Below the pieces are notes generated by a model. That model was given only the letters and a program-made list of their open reading frames with translations, made no database searches and was not told the origin of the DNA. A stretch of DNA of 64,000 nucleotides from Alkalihalophilus pseudofirmus (GTDB taxonomy: Bacteria; Bacillota; Bacilli; Bacillales; Bacillaceae_D): the NCBI RefSeq assembly GCF_029094545.1, contig NZ_CP117835.1:2150001-2214000 (forward strand). Direction: 5' to 3'. Positions 1 to 8,190 of the stretch are shown one piece after another (the first letter of the stretch is position 1; each line of letters starts with the position of its first letter). A program made the position numbers and the translations under genes.

Positions 1-434
1 AGCATATCCTCAAATGTTAAAGAGCCCATTTTCGAGTGTCCAAATCGTTGAGTAAAGTTTGAATAGGGCGATTGAGACATATTTTCAGCTCCGCCAGCTA
101 AAACCACCTTGGCATCTCCTACTAAAATATGTTGGCAAGCGCTCACCACAGCCTGCAGTCCAGAGCCGCATAACCGATTCAGGGTTAATGCCGGTACTTC
201 TTGTGGAATGCCGCCCTCTAGTCCAATATGCCTCGCTAAGTATGAGGCATTCTTTTCAGTATGAATCACATTGCCGTAAATCACATGATCCACTTGAGCA
301 GGTTCGATATGTGAGCGTCTCATTGCCTCAACTGCTGTTGAAACGCCTAGTTTTGTAGCCCCGACTCCGGCAAAAGAGCCACCAAAGGCCGTAAATGCTG
401 TTCTTGCCCCTTCCACTATATATACGTCCGTCAT
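1..434 (-). CDS. Thiolase (acetyl-CoA acyltransferase), N-terminal part, cut by window edge
   Basis: The translation from the ATG at 434 starts MTDVYIVEGARTAF, the classic thiolase N-terminus, and carries NRLCGSGLQA, whose Cys is the acyl-accepting nucleophile, followed by the GGAENMS motif. Thiolases cleave 3-ketoacyl-CoA with CoA to give acetyl-CoA and a shortened acyl-CoA, the last step of beta-oxidation. About 144 residues of roughly 390 are inside the window; the rest lies beyond position 1. The start is one base after the stop of the upstream MaoC gene, so the two are translationally linked and belong to the long minus-strand operon that begins near 11.6 kb. Thiolase identity is secure; substrate length is not visible. 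Confidence 0.93.
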   Translation of the reverse strand, partial: MTDVYIVEGARTAFTAFGGSFAGVGATKLGVSTAVEAMRRSHIEPAQVDHVIYGNVIHTEKNASYLARHIGLEGGIPQEVPALTLNRLCGSGLQAVVSACQHILVGDAKVVLAGGAENMSQSPYSNFTQRFGHSKMGSLTFEDM

Positions 435-435
435 T

Positions 436-813
436 TTATTCCTCCTCATGTAATGCAAATGAGCCTTTTAATTTAATCTCTTCTCTATCATCCGTTATCT
501 CTATTAGACCTTCTCTCCAACCACCCGTAGCCGACTCTGTGCACTTAGCTTGTATAATTAATTGATCATTTGGATAAGTAGGGCTCATAAACCGAACTTG
601 AATCCTTCTTAATTTTTGATGTGGAAACCATTCTTCAATGGATCTTGCAGCAAGCCCCATCACATACATCCCATGCGCAATAATATCTCGATGCCCTTGA
701 TTCTTGGCACAATCCGGCACTGTATGAATCGGATTAAAATCCCCAGATGCTCCCGCGTATTTCACAAGGTCAATCGGCTCAATCGGTCCCATCATCATCG
801 TTTTATGATTCAT
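436..813 (-). CDS. MaoC-like hydratase, catalytic half (125 aa)
   Basis: A single hot-dog-fold protein with the hydratase-2 signature SGDFNPIH followed by IAHGMYVMG, the Asp/His pair that hydrates enoyl-CoA in R-specific hydratases. The ribosome site AAAGGAGG lies inside the end of the preceding MaoC gene and the two overlap by 11 bp. Two half-size MaoC proteins in tandem are known from archaea and actinobacteria (HadAB/BC-type), where one carries the active site and the other completes the fold. By that precedent this is the catalytic subunit of a heteromeric enoyl-CoA hydratase. Substrate is inferred only from the beta-oxidation operon around it. Confidence 0.85.
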   Translation of the reverse strand: MNHKTMMMGPIEPIDLVKYAGASGDFNPIHTVPDCAKNQGHRDIIAHGMYVMGLAARSIEEWFPHQKLRRIQVRFMSPTYPNDQLIIQAKCTESATGGWREGLIEITDDREEIKLKGSFALHEEE

Positions 814-1246
814 GTCCGCCTCCTTTTATATCGATTATAGTGGACCGAGCAATTAAAACGAGTTCCCCAAATTGATTGTGATAAATAGTCTTAGTGTAGT
901 AAAATGTCTTCTTTTGTTTGACTACTTCACGCTCAAGGGTGACCTCTGCTGAGATTGTGTCGCCTGAGAACATATCCCTTACATACTCATACTCTAGCTC
1001 GCCGTGAAGGACATGTTGTGGACTGAGATTGAGCTCTTTGAAGAATTGATAGATATCACGTTGGTTTGTATAATCGATCACCGTGGCAAAAGTAGGGGGC
1101 GCCACCACCCCTCTGTATTCTTTTTCTATAGCTGCTTGTTGATCGTAATAAATAGGATTGGTCAAACCAAGTGATCGTGCGAACTCCCTTACTTTCCCTT
1201 GCTCTATTTTAAAAGGCGTATAGTTATGACTTCGATTAATTCTCAT
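803..1246 (-). CDS. MaoC-like (FAS1-type) hydratase, structural half (147 aa)
   Basis: Resembles the N-terminal MaoC dehydratase domain family: it opens with an N-terminal segment followed by FARSLGLTNPIYYD and VVAPPTFATV, and lacks the full GDxNPxH active-site motif present in its downstream partner. Such subunits form a double hot-dog with a catalytic partner and bind the acyl-CoA tail. It starts at an ATG preceded by AGAAGGG and overlaps the catalytic half by 11 bp, so the two are probably made in equal amounts. The role as a partner subunit is inferred from the family and the overlap; it could also act on its own substrate. Confidence 0.8.
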   Translation of the reverse strand: MRINRSHNYTPFKIEQGKVREFARSLGLTNPIYYDQQAAIEKEYRGVVAPPTFATVIDYTNQRDIYQFFKELNLSPQHVLHGELEYEYVRDMFSGDTISAEVTLEREVVKQKKTFYYTKTIYHNQFGELVLIARSTIIDIKGGGHES

Positions 1247-1304
1247 GTCATCCCTTCTTTATTTAAATAATCTGAATTTAGTTCCCGTAACTCATAAAAT
1301 AGAT

Positions 1305-2354
1305 TTAAATAATCTGATGAGATCGTGTTAAATGCGCCATTTCAAATAGATTGGCAACCGAGTGGTTTAAGTGTTTGAAACGAGGATCTTCTATCTCGCC
1401 TCGATGCCAGCGGTTATAAATCTGCTGCAAAATGACAGCAAGCTTATAAAAACCAAAGGCTGTATAATACGTAATCTCAGATACGTCACGCCCGCTTTCA
1501 TTCGCATAATGTTCGATAAATTCTCTCCGGCTTAAAAAACCTGGCTGGTCTGTGATAATATTTATACCTAAATCAGGATCATCCGCTTGACCCCAATAAG
1601 CAACTGTCGACCCAAGATCTGTCATCGGATCACCAATTGTTGATAGCTCCCAGTCTAGTACCCCGCAAACCATACTCGGGGCCTTTGGGTGTAATAAAAG
1701 ATTATTTAGTTTAAAATCGTTGTGAACGATCGTGGTCTCTTTTGTTTTCGGACGTTTTTCAGTGAACCAAGCTTCTAAGTCAGCTAACCCGGCATAGTCT
1801 TCCGTTTTCGCTTGTTTATATCGCTTCATCCACCCATATACTTGCCGCTCTAAGTACCCTTCAGGTTTTCCAATATCCGATAAATCAGCTTCCTGATAGT
1901 TAATAGACTGCAGCTCTATCATGGCATGAATCACACTTTTCGAGATAAGGGGCCCTGCTTCCTTTGATGTACCATACTCTTTAGGTATACAATCATCTAT
2001 TGTCACGCCTTGCTTTTTCTCCATTACATAAAAATGCCTGCCCATGACCTCTTGATCCTCACTAAATAAATAAGGTTTAGGAGCCAATGGATATACATGA
2101 CTAACCTTCTTTAAAATTGAGTATTCTCTTTGCATATCATGCGCTTTTGGCGGAATGGCTCCAAACGGCGGCCTTCTAAGAACGACCTCAAACTCTCCAA
2201 ATGATAATAAATACGTTATATTCGAATAGCCTTCTGAGAATTTTTTGACGATCATCTCTGCATCAGGAATATCATCCAATGATGCTCGCAGGAGATCTTC
2301 CAGCTTACCCCAGTTAACGTATTGATGATCGATACGTTCTTCAGATTTTCTCAT
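1305..2354 (-). CDS. APH-family kinase, ACAD10/11-type phosphotransferase (349 aa)
   Basis: Aminoglycoside-phosphotransferase fold: N-lobe with EGYSNITYLL and VLRRPP, then the catalytic loop VHNDFKLNN and the metal-binding GVLDWELSTIGDP. This matches the APH half of human ACAD10/ACAD11 and the LvaA group, which phosphorylate the 4-hydroxyl of 4-hydroxyacyl-CoAs, rather than antibiotic kinases. Length is typical for a free-standing member. An ACAD11-like dehydrogenase is encoded in the same operon at 8191-9396, so the two activities that are fused in the mammalian enzyme are both present here as separate genes. Phosphorylation of a hydroxyacyl-CoA is an inference from the family and this pairing. 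Confidence 0.85.
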   Translation of the reverse strand: MRKSEERIDHQYVNWGKLEDLLRASLDDIPDAEMIVKKFSEGYSNITYLLSFGEFEVVLRRPPFGAIPPKAHDMQREYSILKKVSHVYPLAPKPYLFSEDQEVMGRHFYVMEKKQGVTIDDCIPKEYGTSKEAGPLISKSVIHAMIELQSINYQEADLSDIGKPEGYLERQVYGWMKRYKQAKTEDYAGLADLEAWFTEKRPKTKETTIVHNDFKLNNLLLHPKAPSMVCGVLDWELSTIGDPMTDLGSTVAYWGQADDPDLGINIITDQPGFLSRREFIEHYANESGRDVSEITYYTAFGFYKLAVILQQIYNRWHRGEIEDPRFKHLNHSVANLFEMAHLTRSHQII

Positions 2355-2391
2355 AAAAGTCCCCTTTCTATTAGGTATTTTTTCTATAGGT

Positions 2392-3174
2392 TTATTTTCC
2401 TGTAAATTGAGGAGCGCGCTTTTCTTTAAAGGCCTTAACCCCTTCTTGCATATCTTCTGTTAAGCATAAACGGGAGAATAACCTGGACTCTAGCTTTTGA
2501 CCTTCTTCAAGAGTTCCTTCAAGTCCTTGATCTATGGCTAATTTAGCTTTTGAAATCGCAATGGGACCTTTAGTTGCTATTTGTTCAGCTAACTTTCGGG
2601 CTGCTTGATACGACTCACCGTCCTCAGCAACCTCCTCAATCAGGCCGAATGCATAAGCTTCAACAGCAGAGATAGCCGCTCCGGTAAAGATCATTTTCTT
2701 TGCCTTCCCTGGTCCGACTAACCTCGCTAGACGCTGAGTGCCTGCGTATCCCGGCAGAATTCCTAAGCTTGTTTCTGGAAGGCCTAGCTTTGCTCTTTTT
2801 TCTGCAATTCGAATGTCACAAGCAAGCGCCAATTCTAATCCCGCTCCTAGTGCCAGCCCGTTAATTGCACAAATGACTGGAAAAGGTGCGTGGGCGATTC
2901 GATCAAACACCTTTTTTCCTTTCTCAACGAGCTCTATGCCACTCGTTTCAGTTAAACTTGGAAACTGACGAATATCTGCGCCTGCAACGAACGCTTTCTC
3001 TCCAGCAGCTCTTATAATCAGAGCTCTGCACCTTGGCTCTCTCAATATATTTTCCATGACTACGTCTAGCTGGGTAATCACCTCATCTGTTAATACGTTT
3101 AAAGGAGAGTGATTGATGGTAAGAGAGGCAAAATCTGAGTTTATTTCATATGTGACAAGTTGTGTGTCCCCCAT
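2392..3174 (-). CDS. Enoyl-CoA hydratase/isomerase (crotonase family, 260 aa)
   Basis: Standard crotonase length and motifs: AGADIRQF forms part of the oxyanion hole, GLALGAGLELALACDIRIA contains the first catalytic Glu, and GLPETSLGILPG contains the second. The C-terminal half has the usual trimer-forming helices. It hydrates trans-2-enoyl-CoA to the S-3-hydroxyacyl-CoA. In this operon it coexists with a MaoC pair, which would yield the R-isomer, so the pathway may handle two different intermediates. The start ATG follows AAGGAAGGGAACT. Family assignment is certain; whether it is hydratase or isomerase cannot be decided. Confidence 0.92.
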   Translation of the reverse strand: MGDTQLVTYEINSDFASLTINHSPLNVLTDEVITQLDVVMENILREPRCRALIIRAAGEKAFVAGADIRQFPSLTETSGIELVEKGKKVFDRIAHAPFPVICAINGLALGAGLELALACDIRIAEKRAKLGLPETSLGILPGYAGTQRLARLVGPGKAKKMIFTGAAISAVEAYAFGLIEEVAEDGESYQAARKLAEQIATKGPIAISKAKLAIDQGLEGTLEEGQKLESRLFSRLCLTEDMQEGVKAFKEKRAPQFTGK

Positions 3175-3203
3175 AGTTCCCTTCCTTTCTCGTTCTTAAT
3201 CAT

Positions 3204-3926
3204 TTATTGAGCAGCTACAAAACGGCCATGTTGATAAATAGGTACTGCCTTCAAGTTTTCAATGTTTGAAAGAACCCAGTGAATGGTGTGTTCATATCCT
3301 GTTTGACTCAGCAAGTCGGCTGTTTCTGTTGTTAGCAGATTGATAAAATGTTTGGCCCGCGCCTGTTGATAGGATTCTCTCGCACTTGTTGCAGCATCTG
3401 AGAGAGTAAACGTGCCCTGAGTAAGAAGGTGATCAATCAGCTGACCTGCCCCGACAAAATCTTCGATCGAAAATCGTCCGGCATTTCCTGAACAGATGAG
3501 GACAACAGATGAATCATCCCCCTTTAAAACAATATCCTCTGACACTCGGTCTCCATTTACTAAGGAGGATGCATATAATCTCTTTGCAAACTGAGCTTTT
3601 TGTATCGCAACCGTTCCATTTGTAGAGCAAATTACAGCCGATTGCTTACCCACTGGATGTTCAATAAGGGTAGGATCGGGATAGATAAATTGATCGATCG
3701 ATTTTCCATTCGATTCTCCCATCAATAGGCAAGGAGTTTGAAGTGTATTTGCTTGGTCTAAAGCAATGGATGCATCTTTTACGGCAAAGACTTCCGTATA
3801 TTGACTCTCAATTAATGCCGTGATGGTTGATGTAGCCAAAAACACATCAATTACAACTGCCGTGCACCCACATATTAAGTGTGAATCTACAAGTTCTTTT
3901 TGAGTAATGACATGAATTTTCCGCAT
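3204..3926 (-). CDS. ComB / 2-phosphosulfolactate phosphatase family protein (240 aa)
   Basis: Full-length ComB-fold protein with VVIDVFLATSTI near residue 25, MGESNG near 90, VICSTNGTVAI near 125 and VLICSGNAGRFSIEDFVGAG near 165, all hallmarks of the family. The characterised member removes phosphate from 2-phospho-3-sulfolactate in coenzyme M synthesis with Mg2+. Bacillus does not make coenzyme M, and this gene sits between a TRAP transporter and beta-oxidation genes, so its substrate must be different, perhaps a phosphorylated carboxylic acid of the same pathway. The start ATG has GAGGTGCT upstream. Family is secure; function is open. Confidence 0.85.
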   Translation of the reverse strand: MRKIHVITQKELVDSHLICGCTAVVIDVFLATSTITALIESQYTEVFAVKDASIALDQANTLQTPCLLMGESNGKSIDQFIYPDPTLIEHPVGKQSAVICSTNGTVAIQKAQFAKRLYASSLVNGDRVSEDIVLKGDDSSVVLICSGNAGRFSIEDFVGAGQLIDHLLTQGTFTLSDAATSARESYQQARAKHFINLLTTETADLLSQTGYEHTIHWVLSNIENLKAVPIYQHGRFVAAQ

Positions 3927-3932
3927 AGCACC

Positions 3933-4505
3933 TCAACCTTTTTGATGATCAGCATTTTTATCGGATTTAAATAGTAAGGTCGGTTCTTTCACTAAAAAAT
4001 TTTTAAGTAATAGAAACATATTTTCAATAATGATTAAGAAAAACGAAAGCGGGATTAAAAAGAATAAAGGGTAGAGCGGATAGAGCGTTCCTGCTGCCGG
4101 AAACGACATTTGCCTGGCTAACCCATTCATGGCGTAATCGAGCGTATACTTTGCCATAATGACCAGGATAAAGACCTCAATTACCAGCATCCCAATAATT
4201 AAACACTTTCTAATCGAACGCTTACACTTTTCGATGAGTAAATCCATGCGCGGCAGTACACCAGACGCGTAAATATAAGCGAGTGCCGGGAAGACGACGA
4301 GGGGCATAAAGTAATTTTGTACGATTTCAAATCCCCCGTTAATAGAGTTGCTAAATACATTTCGCAATACCACATCAAAAACAATAAAAAACATCATGCC
4401 GAGTAAACTAATGCCACTGATCCATACACCGGCTATTTTCATATAGTCAAACCACTTGTACGCTATCTTTAGGCCATTCATATCCATCATCCTTTCGTTC
4501 CTCAT
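3933..4505 (-). CDS. dctQ: TRAP transporter small permease (DctQ type)
   Basis: About 190 residues with four predicted membrane helices (around 22-45, 58-80, 100-122 and 140-160), the DctQ topology. It pairs with the large permease to form the membrane part of a tripartite ATP-independent periplasmic-type transporter for organic acids, driven by an ion gradient. It overlaps the dctM stop by 4 bp (ATGA), showing translational coupling. Several in-frame ATGs follow the first; the one at residue 9, preceded by AAAGG, is an alternative start. Carried acid is not visible from the sequence, but the surrounding CoA ligase and dehydrogenase suggest a carboxylate that is then activated to its CoA ester. 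Confidence 0.88.
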   Translation of the reverse strand: MRNERMMDMNGLKIAYKWFDYMKIAGVWISGISLLGMMFFIVFDVVLRNVFSNSINGGFEIVQNYFMPLVVFPALAYIYASGVLPRMDLLIEKCKRSIRKCLIIGMLVIEVFILVIMAKYTLDYAMNGLARQMSFPAAGTLYPLYPLFFLIPLSFFLIIIENMFLLLKNFLVKEPTLLFKSDKNADHQKG

Positions 4506-5827
4506 TTCATGGAATCAGGCAAAAATGTTACGATACTAGGAAATGCAATCATTAAGCCACAAACGATTACTAATACTGCTAGAGCAAAAACCATACCGAT
4601 CTTAAAAATCGGTTCTAAGCGGATTTTACTCACACCTGAAACCGCGTATACACTCAACCCAACGGGCGGTGTGATGAGGCCGATTGTACATAGGATCCCT
4701 ACAAAGACCCCGAACCATAGTAAGTCAACCTGAAGAGCCGTCATTATCGGAAGAAGAACTGGAATGGACATTAAAATAACCGCAGCCCCTTCAATAAACA
4801 TGAATAGTACAAACAGAACGAGTGAAATGACAATCAACACAAGGGCTGGTGTATCCATAATTGGTTCTAGAAGCGAAAGCAGCTTTCTAGGTAGTAGAGA
4901 TAACGAAACAAAACGCCCGAAAATCTGAGCACCGATCATGATTAACATGACCATTCCTGTAAGTTTAAGAGTTTCAACAATTGAGACTTTGATAAATCTT
5001 GCATTCACTTTTCCAAGAACAAATGCCGTAACTAAACCTACAAATGCTCCGACTGCACCTGCTTCTGTTGGAGTAAAGACGCCCGAGTAGATCCCGCCAA
5101 AGATGATCATCATAATCAACATCGCAACAAAACTTACAATAAAAAGCCTGATCGGTGAAACGGTATGAGGAGCTTGTTCATTAATTAGTCCTGCTTCTAT
5201 TTCAGCTGGCATCTCTTTTTTCTGTAATTTCAAGTAGACCAGCATCACTAAGATAAAGACGATCATGACCATAATTCCAGGGATGATCGCCCCTATAAAA
5301 AGTTTTCCCACCGGAGTTTCAGTAGCTACTCCATATAAAATAAGGATAATACTTGGAGGAATGATCCCTGAAAGTGAACCTCCTGCTGCAGCAATGGCTC
5401 CTGCAAGCGGTGCACTGTAACCATGTCTTCTTAATTCCGGTATGGCAACTTGCCCCAATGAAGCTGCTGTAGCCGTACCAGACCCAGAAACAGCCCCGAG
5501 TACGCCTCCAATGCACATCGTTAAAATACCTAAGATACTATTTTTCCCTCTGGACACTTTATGAACGATATGAAAAATATCTTTGACGATGTCTGAGTGA
5601 AGGATAAACTGAGCCATCAAAACATATAAAGGAATCGTCGTCAGGGTATAACTTGCGACCCGGTTAAACGGTTCATTGCCTAAAAGACCAGGGAGAGTAG
5701 AAAAACCCTCCAGTAAAATCAACCCAATCACACCGCTTGCGAATAACACCGAATGGATATAGAGACCTGAACTGAGAAAGAGCACTAACATTGTAAGGAT
5801 AATGCCTATCACTATTAAACTGCTCAT
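4502..5827 (-). CDS. dctM: TRAP transporter large permease (DctM type, 441 aa)
   Basis: A hydrophobic protein with about 12 membrane spans and the DctM signatures GSGTATAASLGQVAIPEL, PPSIILILYG and GLITPPVGLS. It is the ion-coupled translocation subunit that accepts substrate from DctP. A longer frame reaches a TTG at 5854, but the ATG at 5827 has AAGGTAGGG six bases upstream and starts directly before the first helix, so 5827 was chosen. It is separated from dctP by a 130-bp gap that holds a long inverted repeat, and is coupled to dctQ by a 4-bp overlap. Confidence 0.92.
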   Translation of the reverse strand: MSSLIVIGIILTMLVLFLSSGLYIHSVLFASGVIGLILLEGFSTLPGLLGNEPFNRVASYTLTTIPLYVLMAQFILHSDIVKDIFHIVHKVSRGKNSILGILTMCIGGVLGAVSGSGTATAASLGQVAIPELRRHGYSAPLAGAIAAAGGSLSGIIPPSIILILYGVATETPVGKLFIGAIIPGIMVMIVFILVMLVYLKLQKKEMPAEIEAGLINEQAPHTVSPIRLFIVSFVAMLIMMIIFGGIYSGVFTPTEAGAVGAFVGLVTAFVLGKVNARFIKVSIVETLKLTGMVMLIMIGAQIFGRFVSLSLLPRKLLSLLEPIMDTPALVLIVISLVLFVLFMFIEGAAVILMSIPVLLPIMTALQVDLLWFGVFVGILCTIGLITPPVGLSVYAVSGVSKIRLEPIFKIGMVFALAVLVIVCGLMIAFPSIVTFLPDSMK

Positions 5828-5865
5828 CTGTATCCCTACCTTTCTTGTATTCAACCAACAAGAAA

Positions 5866-5929
5866 GAACCTATCACCATTCGCAATTGTCCATTAAAGAT
5901 AAACTGTCTGACATCGAAGTGATAGGTTC
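5866..5929 (-). promoter_or_regulatory. Inverted repeat between dctP and dctM
   Basis: GAACCTATCAC at 5866-5876 is perfectly complementary to GTGATAGGTTC at 5919-5929, and flanking AAGAAA/TTTCTT bases can extend the stem. The loop is 42 nt. On the transcribed strand the stem is followed by TTTCTTGTT, a weak U-tract. It probably acts as a partial terminator or an RNA-stabilising hairpin that lets the binding protein be made in excess of the permeases. Confidence 0.6.
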
Positions 5930-5958
5930 AACCTTTTTCTTATTTCCGAGCTTATTTG

Positions 5959-7101
5959 TTACTCCATTTCTTTTAATCCCTCTGGTACATCTCCACCTTG
6001 CTCGATGACAATATCACGCCATAAAGTAATTAAGTCCATGCCAGGCAGTCCTTGTGATTCTAATAGTTCTGCATAATTCTCCCATGTTTCTTCAATCCCT
6101 TGGTTAATCACATCTTGGACGCCTTGATCAAGATTGGTAAACTCAACAAACTCTCCGCCATCCTCAATATTTTGTTCAATTGCAGCTTCTGCACGGGTAA
6201 TCCATTCCTCCGCACCAGGTGTAAAGATTTCTTCATTCGCTTGAGTCATAGCCTCTTGCACATGTTCCGGAAGTCCTTCCCACTTTTCATTGCTCATCCC
6301 AATAAAGGCATTAAAGTGTCCAAAGTTGACCCCTGTTACGGTGTATTTGAATAGATCTTGGAATCCGTAACCAGACCAGTCTGCAATACTGTAATAGCTG
6401 CCATCAAAGGCTCCTCGGCTTAGGGCATCGTACATTTCAACAGCTGGCATCGTGATACTATTGACACCAATTTTGTCTGAATATACTTCATGAATACGTG
6501 AGGGCGTACGAAGAGCCGTTCCTTGTATATCTGCTGCTGAGTTGAACTCTTTACCAGTAGTTGAGATGGAATATTCTTGAGTGGTTGAAATAGGGAAAAC
6601 TTTAAAGTCGGCAAATTGCATCTCTTTATATGTTTTACCATCATCTAATTCAACGTCACTTTCTAATAGGGCTTTCCATGCATTCGATCCAATATGAGTA
6701 TCTGAATGAGCTAAAGGAAGCATCGTGACTTCAGCCATCGGATATTCACTTGGTTGATAGATTGGCAGAACGAGCCCCACATCAATGGTTCCATTTAATA
6801 CGGCATCCCCTTCATCTGGAACAGAAACGAGCTCTCCACCTGGGAATGTTTCAAATTCTACTTGACCTTCTGTTAACTCTTCTACTCTCTCCATCCAAGG
6901 AACCATCGTATCAGACCACCACGCATGCTGGGTACTTAAGCCAGTAGCTGCTCGAAGCGTAATAACTTCTTGATTTTCGGCTCCATCCTTATCCGTTTCT
7001 GGCTCGGAATCTGATGTAGTATTATCAGAACAAGCACCAGCTACAAGGAAACCGCTTACAACCACTGATAGGAAAAGATATTTCTTTAGACGTTTCATCA
7101 C
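5959..7101 (-). CDS. dctP: TRAP transporter solute-binding lipoprotein (DctP type, 380 aa)
   Basis: Begins with a lipoprotein signal peptide whose lipobox is VAGAC (Cys about residue 24), followed by an acidic, Ser/Thr-rich linker. The body shows the DctP pattern: LRAATGLSTQHAWW, FETFPGGELV, the conserved region with TALRTPSRIHEVY that holds the substrate carboxylate-binding Arg, and VEMYDALSRGAFDG. It captures an organic acid outside the cell and delivers it to DctM/DctQ. It is the first of the three transporter genes, so is likely the most highly expressed. The ligand is not known; the operon context suggests a fatty, keto or aromatic acid. Confidence 0.92.
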   Translation of the reverse strand: MMKRLKKYLFLSVVVSGFLVAGACSDNTTSDSEPETDKDGAENQEVITLRAATGLSTQHAWWSDTMVPWMERVEELTEGQVEFETFPGGELVSVPDEGDAVLNGTIDVGLVLPIYQPSEYPMAEVTMLPLAHSDTHIGSNAWKALLESDVELDDGKTYKEMQFADFKVFPISTTQEYSISTTGKEFNSAADIQGTALRTPSRIHEVYSDKIGVNSITMPAVEMYDALSRGAFDGSYYSIADWSGYGFQDLFKYTVTGVNFGHFNAFIGMSNEKWEGLPEHVQEAMTQANEEIFTPGAEEWITRAEAAIEQNIEDGGEFVEFTNLDQGVQDVINQGIEETWENYAELLESQGLPGMDLITLWRDIVIEQGGDVPEGLKEME

Positions 7102-7178
7102 TAAATCCCCCCAATAATAATGTTTCTCTTCATTCCTTCATAGTCTGTAACCTTTTATCAAATCAATTAGATAAATAC

Positions 7179-8159
7179 TCAAGGATGGACGACTAATTTT
7201 CCCCATGTTTGCCGGCTTCCTAATTCATCTAATGCCTGTGGAACTTCTTCAAAAGCATATTGCTGATAGATCAGAGGATCGATTTTCCCTGCCATATATA
7301 GTTGCATTAGATCCGCATGAGCTTTTTTCACTTTTTCCGGGAATAACTTTCTGAAGTAGCCAAAATGAACGCCGACGAGCGAATAATTTTTAATCAAGGC
7401 GTGATTCATTGGTGCATCAGGAATAGCTCCTCCTGCAAAGCCGATCAACAGCAGCCTACCGTCAAAAGCGATACATTTTCTAGAGCGGTGAAATACCTCT
7501 CCTCCCACTGGATCAAAAATGACATCAGCACCCTTACCTTTTGTCACCTCTTTTACCGTTTGATCAAAATCATCTTCACGATAATTGATGACTACGTCTG
7601 CTCCTAATCGTTTACAGACTTCCTGTTTTTCAACTGACCCAACTGTCGCAATAACTTTGGCACCAAGTGCTTTCCCTATTTGAATCGCAGCAGATCCAAC
7701 CCCGCCAGATCCTGCATGTATTAAAAGACTTTCCCCTTTTTGCAAATTGGCTTTTGAAGATAGCGCGTAATAGGCCGTATGGTACGTAATGTGCATTCCT
7801 GCCGCTTTTTCAAAAGGAAGGTCCTCTGGAATGGGGTACAAAGCATCTTCCCCTACGGTGACATATTCAGTAAAACCACCGTTTGGGAGCTTCGGTGTGG
7901 CCAGTACACGCTTTCCTCTTTCAATTTTCACTCCCTCACCCTTTGCAACAATGATTCCAGCTACTTCAGCACCAGGCGTAAACGGGAGGGAAGGCTTCTC
8001 TTGATAAGTACCTTGGCATTGCAGGATATCAAAGAAATTAAGCGAGAACGCTTTTACCTGAATAAGTACTTCTCCTTTTTGTGGAACGGGCTTTGGTGTT
8101 TCTTTTATTTCTAGTGCGTCGTTTGGTTCTCCTATTTTTGTTACAAACCATGATTGCAT
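7179..8159 (-). CDS. NADPH:quinone reductase-like MDR oxidoreductase (326 aa)
   Basis: Medium-chain dehydrogenase/reductase of the zeta-crystallin/QOR branch: GroES-like N-terminal half with FTPGAEVAGII, then a Rossmann fold with HAGSGGVGSAA around residues 148-158 and FDPVGGEVF. It lacks the zinc-binding cysteines of alcohol dehydrogenases. Enzymes of this branch reduce quinones or the double bond of enones/enoyl-thioesters using NADPH. In this operon it may reduce an unsaturated or keto intermediate. It lies between the acyl-CoA dehydrogenase and the TRAP genes, in the same direction, with a 31-bp gap to the upstream gene. Family certain, substrate unknown. Confidence 0.88.
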   Translation of the reverse strand: MQSWFVTKIGEPNDALEIKETPKPVPQKGEVLIQVKAFSLNFFDILQCQGTYQEKPSLPFTPGAEVAGIIVAKGEGVKIERGKRVLATPKLPNGGFTEYVTVGEDALYPIPEDLPFEKAAGMHITYHTAYYALSSKANLQKGESLLIHAGSGGVGSAAIQIGKALGAKVIATVGSVEKQEVCKRLGADVVINYREDDFDQTVKEVTKGKGADVIFDPVGGEVFHRSRKCIAFDGRLLLIGFAGGAIPDAPMNHALIKNYSLVGVHFGYFRKLFPEKVKKAHADLMQLYMAGKIDPLIYQQYAFEEVPQALDELGSRQTWGKLVVHP

Positions 8160-8190
8160 TCCAACAACACCTCCTCTGCGTACAAATCTG

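Noticed and set aside
1305-2354. Aminoglycoside resistance gene
   Set aside because: The APH fold is present, but motifs and the beta-oxidation operon match the ACAD10/11-type kinase group; no resistance context is seen.
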